Assembly: GCA_049999725.1 (NCBI GenBank)
Contig: JBNGIS010008697.1
Location: 1 to 38,097, forward strand
DNA: 38,097 bases
Source of the DNA: Haplomitrium mnioides
Lineage: Eukaryota; Marchantiophyta; Haplomitriopsida; Calobryales
Direction: 5' to 3'
The position numbers and the translations under genes were made by a program. Shown here in pieces: positions 11,441-21,276 of this stretch (its first letter is position 1; every line of letters begins with the position of its first letter). The notes under the pieces were generated by a model. That model made no database searches, was not told where the DNA came from, and saw only the letters and a list, made by a program, of their open reading frames with translations.

Positions 11441-14400
11441 ATACCTCTTTTTTTTCTATTTATTGTCCAATCTTGAGGTTCTTCTTTCTTGTCAATATCT
11501 ATCTTCTTCTCCTAATAGTCTAATCTTGAGGTTCCTCTTGCTTTTGAATCTCTATCTCTTTCTTGTAGTAGTCTAATCTTGAGGATCTTCTTGCTTGTGA
11601 ATATCTCTCTTCTTCTCTTGATAGTCTAATCATTAGGTTCTTTTTGCTTATGAACATCTCTCTTCTTGTGTTTATATTCTATTCAGGAGGTTCGTCTTGC
11701 TTTTGAATACCTCTCTTCTTTTCTTAATAGTCTAATCTTGAGGTTCTCCTTGCTTTTGAATGTCAATCTCTTCTTTGTTTTTCTTGCTTTTGAAGATCTA
11801 TCTCTTTCCCTAATAGTGTAGTTTTGAGGTTCTTCTTGCTTTTTAAAACCTCTCTTCTTCTCTTAATAGTCTAATCTTGTGGGTCTTCTTGCTTTTGAAT
11901 CTCTATCTTCTTATCTTAATAGTCTAATCTTGAGGATCTTCTTGCTTGTGAATATCTCTCTTCTTATCTTAATAGTCTAATCATGAGGTTTTTCTTGCTT
12001 TTGAATATCTCTCTTCTTTTGTTTATATTCTAATCATGAGGTCCTTCTTGCTTTTGCATACCTCTCTCCTTCTTTTAATAGTCTAATCTTGAGGTTCCTT
12101 TGGCGCTTGAACATCTCTTCTCTTGTCTAAACTGTCTAGTCCATAGGTTCTTCTTGCTTCTCAATATCTATCTTCTTCTATTGATAGTCTAATCTTGAGG
12201 TTCTACTTGCCTTTGAATCTCTTTCTTCTTCTCTTAAAATTCTAATGGTGAGGTTGATTTTGCTAGTTAGCATCTCTCTTCTTCTCTTAATAATCCAATC
12301 ATGAGGCTCTTCTTGCTTATGAATATCTCTCTTCTTCTCTTTATATTCTAATCATAAGGTTCTTCTTGCTTTTGGATACTTCTATACTTCTCTTAATAGT
12401 ATAATCTTGAGGTTCTTACTGCTTTTAAAAACCTCTATTCTGCTCATAATGGTCAAATCTTGAGGTTCTTCTTGCTTTTGAATACCTCTTTTCTTCTCTT
12501 AAGAGTCTAATCTTGAGGTTCTTCTTGCTTTTGAATGTCTATCTCTTCTCGGTTCTTCTTGCTTTTGAAGATCTATCTCTCCTCTTGATAGTCTAATCAA
12601 GAGGTTCTTCTTGCTTTTGAATACCTCTCTTCTTCTCTTAATAGTCTAATCTTAAGGTTCTTCTTGCTTTCGAGTACCTCTCTTCTTCTCTTTAAAGTCT
12701 AATTTTGATGTTGTTCTTGCTTTTGAATCTCTATCTTCTTCTCTTAATAGTATAATCTTAAAGTTCTTCTTGCTTTTAAATATCTCTCTTCTTCTCTCAA
12801 TAGTCTAATCATGAGGTTCTTGTTGCTTATGAATATCTCTCTTCTTCTATTCATTTTTGAATCATGATGTTTTCTTTTGCATTTGAATACCTCTCTTCTT
12901 CTACTTATAGTCTAATCTTGAGGTTCTTCTTGGTTGTCAATGTTTATCTTCATCTCTTAATAGTCTAATCTTGAGATTCTACTTGCTTTTGAATCTCTCT
13001 CTTCTTCTCTTAATAGTCTAATCTTTAGGATCTTCTTGCTTGTGAATATCTCTCTTCTTCTCTTAATAGTCTAATCATGAGGTTCTTCTTGCTCTTGAAT
13101 ATCTCTCTTCTTTTGTTTATATTCTAATCATGAGGTTCTTCTTGCTTTTGAATACCTCTTTTCTTCTTTTAATAGTCTAATCTTGAGGTTTCTTTTGCTT
13201 ATGAGTACCTCTCTTTTTCTCTTAAAGTCTAGTATGAATTTTCTTGTTGCTCCTCAATATCTATCTTCCTCTTTCAATAGTCTAATCTTAAGGTTCTGCT
13301 TGCTTCTAAATCTCTTTCTTCTTCTCTTACAAGTCTAATGTTGAGGTTGTTCTTGTTAATCAACATCTCTCTTCTTCTGTCAATAATCAAATCATGAGGC
13401 TCTTCTTGCTTATGAATATCTCTCTTCTTCTCTTTATATTCTAATCAAAAGATTCTTCTTGGTTTTGAATACCTCTCTTCTTCTCTTTAGAGTCTAATCT
13501 TGAGGTTCTTATTGCTTTTAAACACTTGGTTTTCTGCTCTTAATGGTCTAATCTTGAGGTTCTTCTTGCTTTTGAATACTTCTCTTCTTCTCTAAATAGT
13601 CTAATCTTAAGGTTTTTCTTGCCTTTCAATGTCTATCTCTTCTCAGTTCTCCTTGCTTTTGAAAATCTATCAAATCTCTCAATAGTCTAATCTTCAAGTT
13701 CTTCTTCCTTTTCAATACCTCTTTTGTTCTCTTAATAGTCTAACCTTAAGGTTCCTTGATTTTGAGTACCTCTCTTCTTCTCTTAATAGTCTAATCTTGA
13801 TGCTCTTCTTGCTGTTGAATGTCTATCTCTTCTCTAAATTGGCTAATCTTGAGGTTCTTCTTGCTTTTGAATACCTCTTTTGTTCTCTAAATAGTCTAAT
13901 CTTAAGGATCTTCTTAATTTTGAATAGCTCTCTTCTTTTCTTAATAGTCTAATCTTGAGGTTTTTCTTGCTTTTGAGTACATCTCTTCTTCTCTTAATAG
14001 TCTAATCTTGAGGTTCTTCTTGCTTTTGAGTACATCTCTTCTTCTATTAATAGTCTAATCTTGAGGTTCTTCTTCCTTTTGAATACCTCTCTTCTTTCCT
14101 TATCAGTCTAATCTTGAGGTTCTTTGTGCTTTTGAATACCTCTCTTCTTCTCTTAATAGTCCTATCTTGAGGTTCTTCTTGCTTTTGAATCTCTATCTTC
14201 TTCTCTTAAAAGACTAACCTTGACGCTCTTTTTGCTTTTGAATACATGTTTTCTTCTCTAAATAGTCTAGTCTTGAGGTTCTTCTTGGTTTTGAGTACAT
14301 CTCTTCTTCTCTTAATAGTCTCAACTTGAGGTGATTCTTGCTTTTGAATACCTCTCTTTTGACTTCAATAGTTTAATATTGAGGTTTTTCTTGCTTTTGA

Positions 14401-15337
14401 ATACCTGTCTTCTTCTCTTAATAGTCTCATCTTGAGGTTCTCCTTCCTTTTTGTCGACTAGGTGTGTCTGAGTTTTTTCAATTTTTGTGAATCCTGAGCT
14501 TCCAAGCTTGGTTGATGCTCTCAGTTTATGTTAGCCTGTTGTGTTTTATTCTATTTTATTGTTTTAGTGTTGTTATTCCATCCTGCACCGTTCTTCTCTC
14601 TCTATCTTCTCTCCCTCCTTTCCCTTCTCTTCCTTTCTTTTCTGCTTTCCCCAAAGAATGTCCTGGATCATGCAAATGCAAGGGGGAGCCCTGTGGAATC
14701 CAGAGGAGTCAGGCAAGAGGGCTAGCAGGAGGATCAAAGGAACTTGCAGCAACAAGGCAGAGGCAGGGCTGACAAGAGGGAGCAAGAAGACTCAAGCTGA
14801 TGTGAGAGGGAGATCAGGAGAAAGGAGCCAGCCACAATCGAGGAGGAATCCACGGGAGGAGTACGGGAGATGAAGGCGAGGGGGTGAAAGTCGAGATGTA
14901 GAATGGAGGAGCCAACAGTTTGGACCACTACATCCTCAATTCACGACCATTCGTGGCTTGCAACATCTTGATAGAGAGAAGAGCTCAAGGCAATCGTAGT
15001 GCCACTCGAATCGAAGAGAATGGGGCAGAACTAAGGAAGAAAGACCCTCGGGAAGTTAACCGACGGCCGTAGTCCCGAGGATTCCGTGGAGCGCTGCAGA
15101 AACGTGGCAGCCCACCGCACTCTGAGGAATCCGACGGACGACGTGGCAGCTCTTGCAGGTCTGAAGAGTTTGACGGGATATCGCCTCCCTACATGGGGAT
15201 CTCCAGTTAAGGAGGATCCAATCAACCTCCCTATCTGAGTTCCTCACTTGGCAGGGATCCGTGAAGGAAGGTCCGATGGGTCCGAAGTGATGGCGAAACA
15301 GGGATAAGCGAAGCAATGACCAGACGAAGAGGTGACT

Positions 15338-15577
15338 TGTCACTATTCCGGCGGCATGGAGGGTTGCTTAAAGGCCAAGCGAGAAGGGCGAAGTGGCGAT
15401 TGACAAAGCAAAGACTGGTCACTATTACGGCAGCATGGAGGGTTGCTTAAAGGCCAAGCGGGAAGGGCGAAGCAACGACTGACAAAGCGAAGGCTGGTCA
15501 CTATTACAGCGGCATGGAGGGATCTTTAAGGCAACTGCGAGGCTAAGTGAGAAGGGCGAAACAACGACGGATCATAG
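15338..15577 (+). repeat. 79-bp tandem repeat, three copies, in the LTR
   Basis: The segment CACTATTMCGGC.GCATGGAGGG recurs at 15341, 15420 and 15499, exactly 79 bp apart. It is followed by GGCCAAGCG.GAAGGGCGAA in copies one and two. The third copy is diverged after GCATGGAGGG. The unit is GC-rich and lies in the 5' half of the LTR. Such subrepeats are common in long plant LTRs and often lie near the promoter or enhancer part. Confidence 0.88.
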
Positions 15578-16012
15578 TTACGAACTCATGGACTCAGTGA
15601 GGAGCTGCGGAAACGTGGTAGTCCCACCGCGCTTCACGGATTCAGGGACACGTGGCATTCCCAGGGAGTCCGCAAGACTTAGCGGAAAATGGAGAAGCCC
15701 TAGATAAACGGGTTTCGAATAGCCTCCCTAAACGGGGTGCTCCTATTAACTGGGTTCCGATCAGCCACCCTACGTGAGGAGCCCACTTAACGTGGATCTA
15801 ATGGGAAGCCAAAACGGAGACCAAGGAATGGAGGGCGAAATGACGCTGTATCGCTGATCCGGCAAAGCGGTGGAAGGTTCGATAGAGTAAGGTCGGAAAG
15901 TTCGACGGGAATTTGCGGCGCGCATCGTTCTTATCACAAGGGGATCGCGAAATGGCGATATAGCAAAGGTCTGACAAGACGAAGAGCGGGGGGTGCCGAA
16001 AAGGTGACTTGG

Positions 16013-16180
16013 TGACGATCCGGCCAGAACAAGATCAAAGAGGACCGAAAGGGTGATCAAACGAAGTTCATGCCAAGGGAAGATCAAAATAGCGAAAAGG
16101 TGATTTATCGACAATATGGCCAGATGAAGATCAAGAAATGGCGAAAAGGCAATGAAGCGACGATCCGGCCAGAGGAAGAA
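16013..16180 (+). repeat. Degenerate repeat in the LTR
   Basis: The phrase GACGATCCGGCCAGA, or a near match, recurs at about 16014, 16110 and 16159. It is interleaved with GGCGAAAAGG, GGTGACTTGG and AGATCAA phrases. Spacing is irregular (96 and 49 bp), which suggests an old, eroded tandem array within the GC-rich part of the LTR. Confidence 0.6.
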
Positions 16181-18660
16181 ATGAGGGACCAACAGTCAAA
16201 AGGGTGATGTGTCGCAGTTCCAGCATTGACGAGGACGAAAGTTCGACGGGGCGAACTGAAAGTTCAAAGGGGAATAGTCTGCCATAGTTCTTATATCAAG
16301 CAGAGAAAAGAGTTGAGCGAAGGAAGCCTCAGTTCTTATGGCGAGCGGGTTTCAAAGCGGCGACCAAAGGTACCGTTCTTACTCGGCAATTGAATTATTT
16401 GACGGATGACGTGGCGCCCAACGGTCATCTGAGGGTTCATGCGGGTCAGCGACGGGTCAACTTCAGAGTCCGGTAAATGCGTCAATCCGCCTACCCCTTT
16501 GCGGGGCGGCGTCGAACGGCGCTGTGCGGATGACGTGGAAGGCATGACACGTGGTGCTCTGTGGTGTTCTGAGGGCGACGGCAAGATTCCGAAGAGCGAC
16601 GACATGGTTCCAAGGGAGTTCGCGGACATGTGGCAACCTGTGGTGTTCCGAGAGCGATAGCAAGGTCCCGAGGGCGATGGCGAAGTTCCGATGATTGACG
16701 ACGCGGTTCTGGAGGAGTTTGCAGACACATGGCAGCTGGCGGGGTCCGTGAGCTCTTGCGGAAGCATGGCAACTTGCGGGGGTCTGCGGGTGATCGCGAG
16801 GGCATGGCAACGAGGAGAATCAAGGAAAAATTAGGAATCTGCCTACGAGATGCGACGGTTGCCCAATCTACAGGGTCAACCTACGAATCCAATCCTATCC
16901 CAAGTAAATCTCTTTGGATTTCTCTGCAGAAAGACCTCCTCGACAACTACTTTGGGTCTGCGCTCAAACGGATGCTTCAAAGGAATCAAACTAGGATTGC
17001 GACGAGATTGCTGAGGCATCCAAACGGCGAGGCAATCCTGATTGAAAATTTGCAAAGGAGAGCACTACGAATCGAAGGCAGGGTTCAGCCAAGAGTTCTT
17101 CGAAAATCTTCCTTCCCCAATCCTGAATGCTTCAACTGATACCGTGAGACACGGGCTGACTGACAAGTGTGAGCTTCTCAAGAAACAAAGGCCAACGAGA
17201 AAAACGGCCAAGTCCAACGAGGAGGAAAGATGCGTTCTTAATCAAGAAACCGTTGGGAGTGAAGTGCGCTGCATGGGGGGTATAGCTGGGATCGCTGCCA
17301 GATTGAGGGGGTTGTTGTTCATGCAAAATTGAGAGTGGGAGACCAAACTCGAGAGGAAGAGGCAGCAAGGTAGAGAGGAGAGGATTCCAGCCAAGATTCA
17401 TGTGAGGGAGTGGACTCGTGCAGGGGGGACCAACGGGGGTGGAGGTGGACTAGAGAGGCGCTGAGAATCGTTGAGCGTGGAGCTCTAGAGTCTCAAGCGA
17501 TCTAGTAGGACTCATTGTTGCAGGTGGACCAAGCATTTGGAGGTGGATCGCTATTTGAATCTGAAGGGAGTTCTGTCGTCTTGAATTCATGGGAGGCTGC
17601 CAAGGGGGGATCTTGGGGTCGTCTCAGCTTCGTCTGTGCAAGAGCATCAATCCTAGGGGCGCTTGGGGGCGTTTCTAATCTTATTTCTCAAGTGGAGTCA
17701 AGAGAGGAGTGGTTGTGTTAGTGCCTGCGTGCTGCATAGAATATCCAGTCAATGCTCAAGGTGGAGTCGTGGCCAGCAGTCGTGGGGACTGTCTTCCAGA
17801 GGTGGAAGTTAAAGAAATCCTCTTCCAAGCCTGAGGAAGTAAATTCAAGGCTTCTCGCGAGGGAAGTTGAAAATTTATATGACTGAGGTTGGGTTGCTGA
17901 AGGATTGAAGGAGAACTGGAGTGGCTGATGGGAGCTGAAGGAGGATTGATCGGTTCTTGAGAGGTGGAAGAAGATTGTATTGTCGGCAGGGCAGTGTGCA
18001 AGTCTAGTGTTTTCCTGTTTACGTGTATTGTTTAGAGTTATGTTCTGTTTGTAGTTTTGTGATAGTCTTAGTTGTAGAAGGCCTGTATTTCATTTGTCCA
18101 ATCCTGAGGACACCCTGGACAGGGGAAGTTAGGATTACCCACATTGTAATTGTGATATTTGGATATTGGGACTTGCTCCCTTTTGTATAACAAAGTGATT
18201 GGGTCCAGTTCTTGACTGCAAAATTATAAGACAAAGTGGTTCAGCAGCATTACAGTCTTTTCGTGGGTGGTTTGAGGAAATGGATGTGTATGAGCAAGTG
18301 GGTTGTTGAGGCAATCATGGGCTAGTGGCCAAGATCATAAGGCAACCACGAATCAACCAGGGCTTCTCAAGAGACCACTGCAACCAAGAATCGGATGCTC
18401 TGTCCCATCGTCCTCTGTCTTCCAAGTGGCACCTTTCGAGGTTAAGGCTTGAAGAAGGGGTGTGACCAGCATCTGTGGGCATTGGAGGTGTTGTGCTTGG
18501 GTGTTGTGCAATCTTTCCTGTCTGGTAAGCAGAAGTTGGGGTCCATTCGGTGCAAAGCCCCTCCCATAAAAGGTCCCGAAACACTAAGTCAACCCTTAAT
18601 CGGGGGTAACTCCATCGTAAAAGAGTTAAGGCTCTGACCGCGGGGCTGACATACATTTTT

Positions 18661-18678
18661 TGGCGATCACGGCGGGAC
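18661..18678 (+). other. Primer binding site (PBS)
   Basis: TGGCGATCACGGCGGGAC starts with TGG, complementary to the CCA end of a tRNA, and lies five T residues after the LTR terminus ACATACA. It resembles the TGGCGCCGTTGCCGGGGA-type site of plant Tat/Athila elements in its ends but differs in the middle. I do not assign the priming tRNA. Its position fixes the 3' end of the 5' LTR. Confidence 0.75.
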
Positions 18679-18840
18679 AAAAGAATTTCGGAAAATTAAC
18701 CTTGCCTTAATTTGTTAAGCAAAAAGTGGAGCAAGGAAAAGAATTCTGGAATTCTAGGAGCAGCTTAGCACCAAAAAGAAAAAGAAAAAAATAAATAAAT
18801 CTGGTTTACTCGAGTATTGAGAGGAGGAGCACATACCTAG
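18679..18840 (+). other. Untranslated leader of the element
   Basis: A short A-rich leader between the PBS and the gag-like frame, with an A/G run and AATAAATAAAT near 18790. All frames contain stops. It looks like leader, or what remains of a deleted gag start, and holds no separate gene. Confidence 0.5.
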
Positions 18841-20406
18841 TGTAACTCTCTCACTCTCTATGTCCAAAACTCTGGGGAGGAGTTCAAGGGTCAGTATCTG
18901 ATGGAGTTCGAAGAGGGTGAGACGCTCACCCAACTGGAACATATCAGAAAAAAGAGGGGTGAATCAGTAATTACCTTTGTGGATAGATTCATTGAGTTGG
19001 TTTCCCAACTCCTATGGCAGCCCACCGACGAGATGCTGAGCATATGGTTCATGGTAGCATTGAGGAGGAAGGAGAGAGCATGGATGGAGGTGGCCAAGCC
19101 CACGTGTTTCCTAGAGACGGTTCAGGAGGCCTAGAGATGCGAGACCTATGGGGAGAGAGGACCAACACCATCCAAAACAACAAAGGTAGCCAAGGAAAAG
19201 AAAGGTAAGCACTCCTCTCACCGCAAGCATCGAAGGAAAACCCGGAGATGTGAAGAGTCAGACGAGGGAGAGGACCAGCTCTATGAGTACCAGAAATATG
19301 TGGTAGAAGGACCAGCACAAGATCAAGCTGACCCAATGGTCCTAACAAGTGCAGATTTCAGGTCTGAATTCAGCCCACTGAACTCAGATCTGGAACCCAG
19401 CAATGAGGTAGAGGTTGCAAACTCTACCTCAGAGCTAGTTGGTGCAGACGAAGAACTGGAGGAGGAGGCAAGCTGGCCTACCACAACAAAGGACACATTG
19501 GAGGGAGAGGTCCACCCCATAGACGAAGAATTCAAGGAGGACTGGTGCTGGTGTAACCTTGAGTCGGACCTAAAAGGGGAGTAGAACCATGCCTTTCCAA
19601 GTGAGTGTAGGCCTGACCCAGAATACTCGGTTGAGACATACGTAGAGCAGGTCTTAAAAGGGGAGTGGGAAGCTGCCCTATCCCTTTTCGACAAATGCAG
19701 GCTTGCGGAAGAAGACCCAGTTGGGACAGATCAAGAGTAGGTCTTAAAATAGGAGTGCCCCACCGACAGCTTGCACAAGGGCCAATGTGAAGACCAACGA
19801 CACGTCGAGGTTGAAATGCCCCTACAAGAGGAAGAGGAGAACCAGATTGGCGTAGACCTGGAGCAGGCATTAAAAGAGGGCCTCTTCAATTTTGATTTGA
19901 CTAGTGGCAGCCTCCAAGACCAGCTGCCTTGTGCAGCTAAAGGAGATCTTCATCAAGTGGGACAGTGGAGGCTATCAAAGGTAGAAGGGTGCAACCTCAA
20001 AGACTAGCAAGTATTTGACATTGAAACTCAACACCATCTAGTGGCGGAAGTGAACAATGTGGAAAGGGGGCCAACCACCTCAAGGGAGCTAACCTTGAGC
20101 CTTTGCAAAAATCTGCTCAATACAGAGGAGGATATGAAGGGCAACCCACCAACACCAGCTCTTGTACAGTTTTGTTGTGTTACTCCATCAGTCATGTATG
20201 GTAATGTTGTTTGTTCTTGTTTTGTTGGGTTAACTTTTGGGGAATTTTTTGTGTTGCCCCCAAAGTGGCACGAGAAAGGCCAGCAGAGTGGCTTGGGGAA
20301 GAGGAATGATAGGTGGCAGCCAGGAGGGCCACAGATCTGGACATGCATCCAGCCTGAACCAGAATATGCTGACTCATCTTTCATATGGGATCCAGGCCAG
20401 AGTTAG
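18841..20406 (+). pseudogene. gag: Gag-like polyprotein remnant with amber stops only
   Basis: One frame runs about 520 codons and is interrupted only by TAG codons at 19132, 19582, 19738, 19750 and 20005. It is bounded by TAG at 18838 and 20404, with a TGA at 20413. The N-terminal part has EEFKGQYL, then GESVITFVDRFIELVSQL, then MLSIWFMVALRRKERAWMEVAKP and FLETVQEA. This is the pattern of the Retrotrans_gag domain of plant Ty3/Gypsy elements. A basic stretch (KEKKGKHSSHRKHRRKTRR, about 19190-19245) follows and could bind nucleic acid. After it comes a long acidic region with a recurring LKGE/LKEG phrase. I see no CCHC zinc knuckle, protease or reverse transcriptase motif. The first half of the gag domain is missing or shifted: GGGGAGGAGTTC near 18877 would place the usual Trp one base out of frame. 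The protein is presumably not made unless amber codons are read through. Confidence 0.75.
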
Positions 20407-20415
20407 CCATCATGA

Positions 20416-20575
20416 TAGGGTAGGAGTTGTGGGTTGTTTGTCTGTGTGCTGTGTGAGTAGTGCGTTGTGTGGTGACCAGGTCGACTAAAGACACCCAGCA
20501 AGAGAAGTTAGAGCGGTGGCCACAATCAAGCCAAGAAGACCAGAAGGAGGAAGGTGTTTGCGGGGTTGTTGCACA
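20416..20575 (+). other. Short non-coding stretch before the PPT
   Basis: About 160 bp between the end of the gag-like frame and the polypurine tract. It begins G/T-rich (GTTGTTTG and TGTGTGCTGTGTGAG phrases) and turns purine-rich toward the LTR. No gene or structured element is evident. Confidence 0.5.
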
Positions 20576-20578
20576 ATT

Positions 20579-20588
20579 AAAAGGGGAG
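20579..20588 (+). other. Polypurine tract (PPT)
   Basis: AAAAGGGGAG, followed by TTA and then TGTCGG, the start of the 3' LTR at 20592. Its position and composition are those expected for the plus-strand priming site. It confirms the LTR start and the plus orientation of the element. Confidence 0.8.
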
Positions 20589-20591
20589 TTA

Positions 20592-21234
20592 TGTCGGTCG
20601 GGTGTGTCTGAGTTTTTTCAATTTTTGTGAATCATGAGCTTCCAAGCCTGGTTGATGCTTTCAGTTTGTGTTAGCCTGTTGTGTTTTATTCTATTTTATT
20701 GTTTTAGTGTTGTTATTCCATCCTGCACCGTTCTTATCTCTCTATCTTCTCTCCCTCCTTTTCCTTCTCTTCATTTCTTTTCTGCTTTCCCCAAAGAATG
20801 TCCTGGATCATGCAAATGCAAGGGGGAGCCTTGTGGAATCGAGAGGAGTCAAGCAAGAGGGCTAGCAGAAGGATCAAAGGAACTTGCAGCAACAAGGCAG
20901 AGGCAGGGCTGACAAGAGGGAGCAAGAAGACTCAAGCCGATGTGAGAGGGAGATCAGGAGAAAGGAGCCAGCCACAATCGAGGAGGAATCCACGGGAGGA
21001 GTACGGGAGATGAAGGCGAGGGGGTGAAAGTCGGGATGCAGAACGGAGGAGCCAACAGTTTGGACCACTGCATCCTCAATTCGCGACCATTTGTGGCTTG
21101 CAACATCTTGATAGAGAGAAGAGCTCAAGGCAATCGTAGTACAACTCGAATCAAAGAGAATGGGGGCAGAACTAAGGAAGAATGACCGTCGGGAAGTTAA
21201 CCGACGGCTGCAGTCCCGAGGATTCCGTGGAGCG
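20592..21234 (+). repeat. 3' LTR, truncated to 643 bp
   Basis: It aligns from TGTCGG...GGTGTGTCTGAG to ATTCCGTGGAGCG with 14452-15093. Homology then stops abruptly and satellite (TTCTTTTCTTCTC) starts at 21235. About 3.56 kb of the LTR is absent. The remaining part lacks the ACGTGG cluster and the 79-bp repeats. Overlapping open frames at 20634-21128 mirror those of the 5' LTR and are not genes. Confidence 0.9.
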
Positions 21235-21276
21235 TTCTTTTCTTCTCTTAATAGTCTAATCTTGAGGATCTTCTTG

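Larger units (their letters stand above)
5031..14451 (+). repeat. 53-bp satellite array, block 2
   Basis: About 178 copies of the 53-bp monomer. The consensus has 26 T, 12 C, 9 A and 6 G (72% pyrimidine, 34% GC). The first copies are shortened: the TAGTCTAGTTCCTAGG segment recurs 40 bp apart at 5031 and 5071. Variant classes are easy to tell apart: CTTGTGAATATC copies ending in ATCATGAGG, CTTATGAATATC copies with TTTATATTC, CTTCTCAATATCTATC copies, CTAATCAATATC copies ending in GAGGCTC, and GCATTTGAATACC copies preceded by a long T run. They recur in similar order through the block. Apparent minus-strand open frames, such as one at 11239-11436, are products of the repeat and not genes. Confidence 0.97.
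15102..16554 (+). promoter_or_regulatory. Cluster of eight ACGTGG boxes in the LTR
   Basis: ACGTGG occurs at 15102, 15141, 15613, 15650, 15790, 16409, 16533 and 16549, all on the plus strand. Four continue as ACGTGGC, the core of plant ABRE/G-box-like bZIP sites. Some lie in related contexts: GCGCTGCAGAAACGTGGCAG near 15091 and GCTGCGGAAACGTGGTAG near 15604. The cluster thus arose partly by internal duplication. A regulatory role is inference; the motif count is direct. Confidence 0.45.
14452..18655 (+). repeat. 5' LTR, about 4.2 kb
   Basis: Bounded by TGT and ACA, a short inverted terminal pair. The first 642 bp align with 20592-21234 with about 29 substitutions and one 1-bp indel by my count (about 4.5%). 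About 22 of these are transitions. The 5' part (to about 14650) is T/C-rich. From 14950 to about 17500 it is GC-rich with several internal repeats, and the last kilobase is moderate in composition. Many short open frames occur on both strands of the GC-rich part (for example 16336-16767 minus and 16729-17139 plus). They overlap freely and show no recognisable domain, so I treat the LTR as non-coding. The full length is inferred from the primer binding site because the second copy is truncated. Confidence 0.82.
14452..21234 (+). mobile_element. Non-autonomous long-LTR retrotransposon, 3' truncated
   Basis: A single LTR element interrupts the satellite. The 5' LTR starts TGTCGACTAGG and ends ACATACA (14452-18655). 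TGGCGATCACGGCGGGAC follows five bases later as primer binding site. The internal region is only about 1.9 kb and holds one gag-like frame. A polypurine tract AAAAGGGGAG precedes the second LTR at 20592, which breaks off after 643 bp. There is no sign of protease, reverse transcriptase, RNase H or integrase. The ATTTTTTGGCG...CGG.GGGAC context resembles the ends of plant Ty3/Gypsy Tat/Athila-type elements, though the site is diverged. By structure it fits the LARD or TR-GAG classes: long LTRs, little coding, gag at most. No target-site duplication is visible because the 3' end is missing. Confidence 0.88.

Noticed and set aside
14512-14928. Open frames near the start of the 5' LTR, partly with hydrophobic products
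   Set aside because: They translate a T/C-rich stretch of the LTR and recur, altered, in the 3' LTR. Membrane-like composition comes from the pyrimidine bias.
16336-17139. Several overlapping open frames of 110-143 codons in the LTR
   Set aside because: They overlap on both strands in a GC-rich region where stops are rare, contain LTR subrepeats and show no domain.
18564-18573. CCATAAAAGG as a TATA-like or CArG box of the LTR promoter
   Set aside because: A single 10-bp match only about 80 bp before the LTR end. Nothing else supports a transcription start here.
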